Positions 58,368-64,000 of a stretch of DNA of 64,000 bases are shown in pieces (position 1 is the first letter of the stretch; the number at the start of each line of letters is the position of its first letter). Below the pieces are notes generated by a model that saw only the letters and a list, made by a program, of their open reading frames with translations, searched no databases and was not told the origin of the DNA. The DNA comes from Streptomyces sulfonofaciens (lineage in GTDB: Bacteria; Actinomycetota; Actinomycetes; Streptomycetales; Streptomycetaceae). The translations under genes were made by a program, and so were the position numbers. The stretch spans positions 558,001 through 622,000 of the forward strand of contig NZ_BNCD01000001.1 of NCBI RefSeq assembly GCF_014656295.1, given 5' to 3'.

Positions 58368-59252
58368 CTAGGACCGCGGCGACCCGCGGCGGGTCAGGAA
58401 GAAGGCGACCGCCGCCACCCCGGCCGCGCCGCCCGCGATGCTCCACGCGGTGACCCGCAGGCTCCGCGTCAGCGCGTCATACACCGCCCCCGCCGCCGCC
58501 CGCGAGACGTCCGGCGGCAGGTCCCCCAGGGCCAGCCCCCGCCCCACCGCGATCGTCCCCAGCAGCACGGCCGCGCCCAGCGCCACGCCCAGGGCGGTGG
58601 CCAGGACCGCCCGTCTCCTGCGGACGGCCGCGGCCACTCCGCCCACCGCGCATCCCACTGCCGCGACCGGCAGCCACAGCCCCATCACCTGGAGCATCCG
58701 GAACCCCTTCCGTGACACCGCCAGGTCCTTGGGCCCGAGCAGGGTGACATCGGTGTGCTCCACCGGGATGTGCTCGGCGAACGGCACCGAGTCGTCCAGG
58801 AGCTGCTGTTTGATGTGGGCGCTGATCGGCGCGAGGTCGAAGCCGACCTCGTCCCCGTGCCCGCCGCGCAGCTCCCGCACCACCGCGTCATGGGTGGCGC
58901 GGTTCGCCGCGTTCCAGGCCGCACGGAACGCCTTGGTCCCGGTGAAGGAGCGCACCGCGTCGTTGACGAACGTCTCGACGCCGCCGTGCAGCGGCCCCCG
59001 GTCGCCCGAGCTGCCGCCGCTGCGCCCGGTACGGCTGACATAGGTCATGATCGCTTCGGTGACGGCGTCCGCGACGTCCTCCTTCACCGCTGTGTCACTG
59101 GCCAGCGGTTCCATGGTCGCCACGTAGGTGTCGGTGTCGGCGATGTCGTTGAGGGCCCAGGCGGAGACCGTCGCCAGGGGCACCAGGAGGCAGGCGACGG
59201 TGATCAGCACCGTCGACAGGACGTTCCGTGCGGTGGTGCGTCGCTGGGACAT
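58368..59252 (-). CDS. Conserved-type membrane protein of unknown function
   Basis: A 294-aa protein I cannot name. One TM at ~12-33 (VLSTVLITVACLLVPLATVSAW) starts it, then a ~150-residue extracytoplasmic domain (DIADTDTYVATMEPLASDTAVKEDVADAVTEAIMTYV...), then three closely spaced TM helices near 192-290 and a basic tail RRGSPRS. This layout, one TM, large outer loop and three TMs, is common among uncharacterised actinomycete proteins that start MSxRRTxxRxVLxxVL. GAAGG is only 1 nt before ATG 59252. Confidence 0.72.
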   Translation of the reverse strand: MSQRRTTARNVLSTVLITVACLLVPLATVSAWALNDIADTDTYVATMEPLASDTAVKEDVADAVTEAIMTYVSRTGRSGGSSGDRGPLHGGVETFVNDAVRSFTGTKAFRAAWNAANRATHDAVVRELRGGHGDEVGFDLAPISAHIKQQLLDDSVPFAEHIPVEHTDVTLLGPKDLAVSRKGFRMLQVMGLWLPVAAVGCAVGGVAAAVRRRRAVLATALGVALGAAVLLGTIAVGRGLALGDLPPDVSRAAAGAVYDALTRSLRVTAWSIAGGAAGVAAVAFFLTRRGSPRS

Positions 59253-59501
59253 ACCTTCAAGGCAAGAGCCCGGGTGCGGCGGGCGCTAGCGGGGGGAGTG
59301 CATCCGGGTGCCGGTGTCCGGGGCCGGGTGCCGGTGCGGTGCCCGGGGGCCGGGTGCGCGGGGTGTGCACCGCGGGGACGGGCGGGCGCGCGTCAGTGCG
59401 GGCAAAAAGGGTAGTGCGGCAGAAGGCAATGAGACGCGAAGGAAGAGCAAGAAAAGGGATGAACGGCAGCAGAGGAAGAAGAGGAAGAAGGGGAGTCAGC
59501 C
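59253..59501. other. Divergent promoter region
   Basis: No gene. GGGTGCCGGTG and GGGCCGGGTGC repeats around 59306-59360; 59395-59495 is strikingly purine-rich and ends in a GGAAGAAGGGGAG ribosome site for the next gene. Confidence 0.5.
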
Positions 59502-59924
59502 ATGACCTATGCGATACCCGCGCGCAGTGACCGTGCCCAGGTCCTCCCGCCCGCGATCCGGCCGCGCAGCACCGCGTCCTGGTCGCTCCCCCTGACGCTG
59601 GGCATCCTGTACGGCCTGTGGGCCGCCATGATCGACCGCAGCGCGGGTCCGATCACCACCGGCAACGTCCTCTTCGGCGTCTTCAGCGGGCTGGCGGTGG
59701 CCTTGTCGGCCTTCGCGCTGCACCAGGTCTCCCCCCGGCTGCCGCGGGTACGCCGCGCGTTCTCGTGGGGGGCCTTCACGGGGGTGACCTTCGGGTGGAT
59801 GTACAGCATCACGGACGCGCCGCACATCCGGACCGTCGTCATCAGCATCCTGGCCGCGGCCGGCACGGTCGCGATGACGTCGTACTTCTACCACGTCTCG
59901 GAAGTGCCGCCCGAGCGTCTGTGA
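59502..59924 (+). CDS. Small multi-spanning membrane protein, unknown function
   Basis: A 140-aa protein with about four TM helices (LPLTLGILYGLWAAMI, TTGNVLFGVFSGLAVALSAFAL, SWGAFTGVTFGWMYSI, TVVISILAAAGTVAMTSYFY). I do not recognise its family. GGGGAG lies 6 nt before ATG 59502, so translation should be efficient. Convergent with the next gene. Confidence 0.78.
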   Translation: MTYAIPARSDRAQVLPPAIRPRSTASWSLPLTLGILYGLWAAMIDRSAGPITTGNVLFGVFSGLAVALSAFALHQVSPRLPRVRRAFSWGAFTGVTFGWMYSITDAPHIRTVVISILAAAGTVAMTSYFYHVSEVPPERL

Positions 59925-59973
59925 CGGTCCTGGCCCGCGCGTCCGGTACCGACGCCCACCTCGCCCACCTCGC

Positions 59974-61656
59974 TCACCACCCCGTCAGCAGCAGATGGTT
60001 GACCAGCAGGGCCAAGGCCGCCTGAGCCGCCAGCCAGCGACGGTGGGAGCCGGTGGGCAGCAGCGCGGCGGCCGGCAGGAGCCACAGCGCGAACGGCTGC
60101 CAGATGCGTTCCGTCTCCGCCTTGCTCATGCCGGAGAGGTCCGCGGCCAGGATCGCGAGGAGCGCGACCAGGACCAGGACGACCAGGTGGTCGGCGGCCC
60201 GGGACCCGGTGGCGGGCCGTGCCCCGGCAGCGGGCCGGGGTGCGGTGGGTGCGGTCCGCCGCGTGCGGCGCCCCGGTGGGAGGACCGCCGCGAACGGGGC
60301 GAGCACCCGCCCCGTCGCCCCGGGTGCCGCGGCCAGTACGCGCCGGACCCCGGCGGCCGTCGCCAGCCCGGTGATCAACCCGGTGCAGGCCGGGTTCGCC
60401 CAGATCCAGTAGCCGTACGGACGGATGCCGCCCGCGCCCTGGTCATAGCGGGTGACGAGCAGCCGGTACGCCTCCCACCAGTCGAAACCGGCCAGGGTGA
60501 AGGCCGCGGGCACCACCGCCGCGCCCACCAGCACCCAGGGCAGCGGCCGCACGGTGCGGGTGAGCAGCAGGACCGCGGCGGCGGGCAGCGCCATGAGCGT
60601 GAGGCCGTAGGAGAGGTAGCAGGTGAGGCCGAGGAGCAGACCGGAGCCGAGGCCCGCCGCGACCGGGGCCCGGGTGGTGCGGGTGGCGGCCAGCGCGAGC
60701 AGCGCGACGGCCCAGGCCGCGACCGCGGCGAAGTACGCGTCCGCCGAGACCCCGGCCCACACCGCCATCGGGGCGAGGACGAGGAAGGGCGCGGCGCGGC
60801 GCGCGGTGGCCTCGTCGGTGAGCGCGCGCAGGGCGACCAGCACGGCCGCCACCGCGGAGGTCCCGCTCACCAGCACGAAGACCGCCCCCCACGCGCCGCC
60901 GCCCAGGCCGAGGTGGTCCAGCCAGACGAAGGTGAGCGTCGCGGCCGGCGGGTGACCGGCCACGTGCGCGGGCCAGTGGTCCGGGGAGTGCAGCAGGATG
61001 TGGTGCGTGAAGTCCCGCAGCGCCGCCCCGACGTCGTGGAAGGCGCCGATCGACTGGAGGTACTCGTTGCCGGTGGTGAGGCGCCGGGCGACGCCGCGGT
61101 GCCAGCCGTCGACCAGTGCCAGGGAGAAGGTCCAGGCCAGTGCGGCGGCCCAGGCGGCCGCTACCAGCGCGCGCCAGCCCAGCCGCGCGGCCAGCCCGGG
61201 CCCGTAGGCGACGACGGCCACCGCCACCGCGATCGCGGCCGGCGTCCCGGGGCCCGCGTGCGGCTCCCAGGACGCGAAGAGCGGCGGCCAGCTCACGAAG
61301 AGGGAGTGGTGGACGGCCTCGATGCGGGTGCCGACGACCGCCGCGGCGGCGAACAGGAGTACCACGAAGGCGGCGGCCAGCAGATCGGGCCGGACGCCGG
61401 ACGCGCCGGGCCCGCCGGGCCGCGCGGCCGGAGCCGGAGCCGGAGCCGGAGCCGCGCCGGGGCCACCGTGCCCGGTGGGGCCGCCGTGTCCGGTGGGGTC
61501 GCCGACACCCCCGGGGTCGCCGTGCCCGCCGGGCGCGTGGGGGGCGCCGGGTGCGCGGGGGTCGCGGGAAGTGGTGGCGCCCGGGGCGCGGGAGGGGGCG
61601 GGGCCCGGGGCGCGGGTGCCCGTGGGGGAGCCGTCGTCGGAGGTCGCGGGTGTCAC
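59974..61656 (-). CDS. Polytopic membrane protein, GT-C-like
   Basis: A 560-aa protein with about 11-12 TM helices after a ~90-residue Gly/Pro/Ala leader containing GHGGPTGHGGP repeats. WPAHVAGHPPAATL and the outer loop YDQGAGGIRPYGYWIWANP recall actinomycete GT-C glycosyltransferase-like proteins, but no catalytic signature is firm. GTG 61656 is preferred: TAGCGT (61664-61669, minus) ends 7 nt upstream, implying a leaderless mRNA. An upstream GTG at 61713 has no site. Confidence 0.72.
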   Translation of the reverse strand: MTPATSDDGSPTGTRAPGPAPSRAPGATTSRDPRAPGAPHAPGGHGDPGGVGDPTGHGGPTGHGGPGAAPAPAPAPAARPGGPGASGVRPDLLAAAFVVLLFAAAAVVGTRIEAVHHSLFVSWPPLFASWEPHAGPGTPAAIAVAVAVVAYGPGLAARLGWRALVAAAWAAALAWTFSLALVDGWHRGVARRLTTGNEYLQSIGAFHDVGAALRDFTHHILLHSPDHWPAHVAGHPPAATLTFVWLDHLGLGGGAWGAVFVLVSGTSAVAAVLVALRALTDEATARRAAPFLVLAPMAVWAGVSADAYFAAVAAWAVALLALAATRTTRAPVAAGLGSGLLLGLTCYLSYGLTLMALPAAAVLLLTRTVRPLPWVLVGAAVVPAAFTLAGFDWWEAYRLLVTRYDQGAGGIRPYGYWIWANPACTGLITGLATAAGVRRVLAAAPGATGRVLAPFAAVLPPGRRTRRTAPTAPRPAAGARPATGSRAADHLVVLVLVALLAILAADLSGMSKAETERIWQPFALWLLPAAALLPTGSHRRWLAAQAALALLVNHLLLTGW

Positions 61657-61663
61657 CCTCGGC

Positions 61664-61669
61664 ACGCTA
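61664..61669 (-). promoter_or_regulatory. -10 element upstream of the GT-C-like gene
   Basis: TAGCGT on the minus strand ends 7 nt before GTG 61656, at leaderless spacing. Confidence 0.45.
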
Positions 61670-61808
61670 GGCGGCTTCCGGCCGTCGCGGGCCGATTGAC
61701 GGGGCGGTGTCACGGAACCGTCAGATCCCGGCGGACGCCCGGCCGCACGGGCGGTGACGTCAGCGTTTCGTCATACGCCATGGGCCCTGTCACGGGCCGG
61801 CACCGGCT

Positions 61809-61814
61809 TACGGT
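61809..61814 (+). promoter_or_regulatory. -10 element of the leaderless oxidoreductase gene
   Basis: TACGGT ends 6 nt before ATG 61821 and no ribosome site is present. Confidence 0.5.
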
Positions 61815-61820
61815 CGGCCC

Positions 61821-63218
61821 ATGTTCGACCTACGGAACGACAGACTCCCCACCTCGCCACGCTTCTGGCGCAGCCCGCTGCGCGGCCCCTGGCTGACCTC
61901 GCTTCTGGGCCTCGTGCTGCTGGGCGGTATCACGCTGGTCTTCGTCACCGGGCTGCTCTCCTACGCCGCGTACAACCCGAACCTCGGCGTCAACGACCAG
62001 ACCCCGGACAAGGGCCTGCTCGGGTTCTACCTCTTCTCCTGGCCGACCCATCCGCACTGGCTGTACCGGCTGACGCAGGGCGTGCACGTCACGCTCGGGA
62101 TCGTGCTGGTCCCGGTCGTGCTGGCCAAGCTCTGGTCGGTGGTGCCGAAGCTCTTCGAGCTGCCGCCGGCCCGTTCCGTCGGCCATGCGCTGGAGCGGAT
62201 CTCACTGCTGCTGCTCGTCGGCGGTGTGCTCTTCGAGTTCACGACCGGCGTGCTCAACGTCCAGCTCGACTACATCTTCCCGGGCTCGTTCTACCCGCTG
62301 CACTTCTACGGCGCATGGGTGTTCTTCGCCGCGTTCCTCACCCACGTGGTGCTGCGGACACCGCAGGCCGTACGGGTGCTGCGGGAGGGACGGTGGCGGT
62401 CGGGCGCCGACGGCGCCGACGGCGGCGAGGGCCGTGCGGGCGCCGGGGGTGCGACGGACGTGGCCGGCGGTGGCGGCGGTGTCACGGGTGCGGCCGGCGA
62501 ACGGGTGGCGCGGGAGGCCGAGGGACTGGCCTCGCCCCGCCCGGCCCCGGCCACCCTCTCCCGGCGGGGCGCGGTCGGCGTGGTCGGCGCGGGCTCGCTC
62601 GTCCTGCTGCTGGTGACCGCGGGGCAGAGCATCGGCGGGCCGCTGCGCCGGCTGGCACTGCTCGCGCCGCACGGCGGCGGCGATCCGCAGGGCCCCAACC
62701 GCGGCGGGAACTCGTTCCAGATCAACAAGACCGCGGCGACGTCGGCGATCGACCTGCGCGAGACGGGCACGGCGTGGCGGCTGACGGTCGAGGGCCCCAA
62801 GGGCGTCGTACGGCTCGACCGGGCCGCGCTGCTGCGGATGGCCCAGCACACGGCGGCCCTGCCGATCGCCTGCGTGGAGGGCTGGTCGACGGACGACCAG
62901 CACTGGAGCGGCGTACGGCTGCGCGACCTCGCCGCGCTGGTGGGCTATGCGCCCGACGCGGCGTACGAGGGCACGCCACGCCCCGGTGAGCGGCTCGCGC
63001 CCGATGTGCTCGTCGAGTCCCTCCAGCGCCGCGGCGCCTTCCGGCACGCCGCGCTGCGCGCCAACCAGGTCCGCGACTCCCGCTCGCTGCTGGCGCTGCA
63101 CGTGAACGGCGCCGACCTCTCGCCCGACCACGGCTATCCGGCCCGCATCATCGTCCCCGCCGCCCCGGGTGTCCTCAACACCAAATGGGTGGCCCGTCTG
63201 ACCTTCGGAGACCTGTGA
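61821..63218 (+). CDS. Cytochrome b-type / sulfite oxidase-like molybdopterin oxidoreductase fusion
   Basis: A 465-aa membrane-bound oxidoreductase. Residues ~25-195 form four to five TM helices with cytochrome b-like His in HWLYRLTQGVHVTLG and PLHFYGAWVFFAAFLTHV. A Gly/Ala/Arg linker and a further TM (GAVGVVGAGSLVLLLVTAGQ) lead to a molybdopterin-binding domain of the sulfite oxidase fold from ~300. Cys351 in PIACVEGWS is the expected molybdenum thiolate, and SLLALHVNGADLSPDHGYPAR is the family signature. Electrons probably pass from the Mo site through heme. The stop overlaps the next start as TGATG. Substrate unknown. Confidence 0.9.
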   Translation: MFDLRNDRLPTSPRFWRSPLRGPWLTSLLGLVLLGGITLVFVTGLLSYAAYNPNLGVNDQTPDKGLLGFYLFSWPTHPHWLYRLTQGVHVTLGIVLVPVVLAKLWSVVPKLFELPPARSVGHALERISLLLLVGGVLFEFTTGVLNVQLDYIFPGSFYPLHFYGAWVFFAAFLTHVVLRTPQAVRVLREGRWRSGADGADGGEGRAGAGGATDVAGGGGGVTGAAGERVAREAEGLASPRPAPATLSRRGAVGVVGAGSLVLLLVTAGQSIGGPLRRLALLAPHGGGDPQGPNRGGNSFQINKTAATSAIDLRETGTAWRLTVEGPKGVVRLDRAALLRMAQHTAALPIACVEGWSTDDQHWSGVRLRDLAALVGYAPDAAYEGTPRPGERLAPDVLVESLQRRGAFRHAALRANQVRDSRSLLALHVNGADLSPDHGYPARIIVPAAPGVLNTKWVARLTFGDL

Positions 63219-64000
63219 TGACCGACGACTCCTCCGGCTCCCCGGACGACCGGGGCCCTTCCGGCGTTCCCGAGAACCGGCGCCCCCGCGGCGCCTCGCC
63301 CGCCGACGGCGGCCGACGGCAGCGGCCGCCGGGGGGCGCCCGGGGGCCGGCCGGTGCGCTCGCCGCGCGTGCGGGACGCTGGTACGGCGAAGGACCCCTG
63401 CAACTGGTGCTGCTCGTCGTCTCGTTCGCGGTGGCGGCGTACGCCGGGGTGCGGCTGGTGCACGGCGCGGACAGCGCCCTCACACTGGTGCTGTGGTTCG
63501 TCGGCGCGGCCCTGGTGCACGACGTGGTGCTTGTTCCCCTGTACGGGTTCGTCGACCGCCTCGCCCAGGCGGTGTTCGCCGTGGGCGCGTACACGCCGGC
63601 CGGACGCGGCGCACGGGCGTCCGCGGGCGAGGGCCCGGCGGGCGGGTGGGCGGACGACCCGGAGGCCGGGCGGGTGGACGGCGCGTCGGAGGCCCGCGGG
63701 GACGATCCGGCGCAGGGGCGCGGGGACGGTCCGACGGCGAGGCGCGGGGACGGTCCGGCGCAGGGGCGCGAGGACGGCACGGCGGATGCGCGCCGGCTGC
63801 GCCGTACCGCCTGGCTGAACCACCTGCGCGTCCCCGCCCTCCTCTCCGCCCTGCTCCTGCTGGTGTACTTCCCGCTGATCTCGGGTCAGCGGGAGGCCCA
63901 CTACGAGGCGGCCACCACGCTCTCCGGCAGCGGGTTCCTGTCCCGGTGGCTGCTGATCACGGCCGGTCTCTTCGTGCTGTCCGCACTGTGGCTGCTGGTC
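63218..64000 (+). CDS. Membrane protein coupled to the Mo oxidoreductase (partial)
   Basis: The ATG overlaps the preceding stop (TGATG) and the frame stays open to the window edge, giving 261 codons. A disordered leader (1-60) is followed by TM helices near 68-88 and 95-115 (TLVLWFVGAALVHDVVLVPLY), a ~75-residue charged loop with GRGDGPxARRGDGPAQ repeats, and more TM helices near 198-215 and 243-261. It may be a small-subunit partner or assembly factor of the oxidoreductase. Family not recognised. Confidence 0.8.
   Translation, partial: MTDDSSGSPDDRGPSGVPENRRPRGASPADGGRRQRPPGGARGPAGALAARAGRWYGEGPLQLVLLVVSFAVAAYAGVRLVHGADSALTLVLWFVGAALVHDVVLVPLYGFVDRLAQAVFAVGAYTPAGRGARASAGEGPAGGWADDPEAGRVDGASEARGDDPAQGRGDGPTARRGDGPAQGREDGTADARRLRRTAWLNHLRVPALLSALLLLVYFPLISGQREAHYEAATTLSGSGFLSRWLLITAGLFVLSALWLLV

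Noticed and set aside
1..64000. tRNA, rRNA, CRISPR, insertion sequence or prophage
   Set aside because: I looked for T-loop motifs such as GGTTCGAATCC, for transposase or phage proteins and for regularly spaced repeats with unique spacers, and saw none. A dedicated tRNA scan would be decisive.
1..64000. bldA-dependent TTA codons
   Set aside because: None stood out in the genes read, but I did not check every codon, so I make no claim.

Overview
The window is chromosomal DNA from a Streptomyces or close relative. GC is very high throughout, GTG starts are common, many promoters are leaderless, and genes often overlap by ATGA or TGATG. The gene set is actinomycete-typical: two bkd clusters, a proteasome activator Bpa, PASTA kinase, SpoIIE/GAF phosphatase, snapalysin and a mycothiol-type DinB protein. 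Gene order resembles the core region I know from S. coelicolor around the two branched-chain 2-oxoacid dehydrogenase clusters, fairly near oriC. A near-perfect parS site at 10121-10136 fits that. I see no prophage, insertion sequence, CRISPR array, tRNA or rRNA gene, or biosynthetic gene cluster.

Region 1 (1-7.4 kb): catabolism of acyl-CoAs and branched-chain 2-oxoacids. A truncated minus-strand gene faces a PaaH-like 3-hydroxyacyl-CoA dehydrogenase that is coupled to a TetR regulator. Then come the Lrp-type regulator bkdR (minus) and the divergent operon bkdFGH (E1alpha, E1beta, E2). The same operator, ACCGA-N4-TCGGT, lies upstream of both plus-strand operons. Region 2 (7.4-10.1 kb): the cofactor genes mobA (fused to a DUF6457-like tail) and moeA, followed by parS. 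Region 3 (10.2-14.1 kb): a complete TrkA-type K+ channel, a secreted Nep1-like protein, and a second channel paralogue that has lost its membrane half and survives as a soluble RCK protein. Region 4 (14.5-22.7 kb): quinone oxidoreductase, a highly repetitive anchored protein, Bpa, and two divergent Ser/Thr kinases with different extracellular parts.

Region 5 (23.5-27.4 kb): the second cluster, bkdABC, behind an AT-rich leader with three palindromes and ahead of a strong hairpin terminator. Region 6 (27.7-46.5 kb): mostly short units, namely an RTX-like secreted protein, GntR-MFS pair, DinB-like enzyme and nitrilase-family hydrolase, GlxA-type regulator with LURP-one protein and cupin, NHLRC2-like thioredoxin/NHL protein, DUF6458 protein, M18 aminopeptidase, large acyl-CoA dehydrogenase, SseB protein, pirin, GT87-like mannosyltransferase and AI-2E-family permease. 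Region 7 (46.6-64 kb): PAS-GAF-SpoIIE-HATPase phosphatase, aspS, metG, a TerF-like VWA protein with a very long acidic linker, the snpR/snpA pair, an exo/endonuclease/phosphatase-family membrane protein, three other membrane proteins, and a cytochrome b/sulfite-oxidase-like fusion coupled to a membrane gene that runs off the window.

The dehydrogenase clusters supply isobutyryl-, isovaleryl- and 2-methylbutyryl-CoA for branched fatty acids and polyketide starters; no E3 is present. mobA and moeA make the cofactor that the oxidoreductase at 61.8 kb needs. Many gaps and several coding regions carry short tandem repeats. I did not find one clearly new system. The best leads are the shared operator, the decapitated channel, the bkdA leader palindromes and the repeat-rich proteins.
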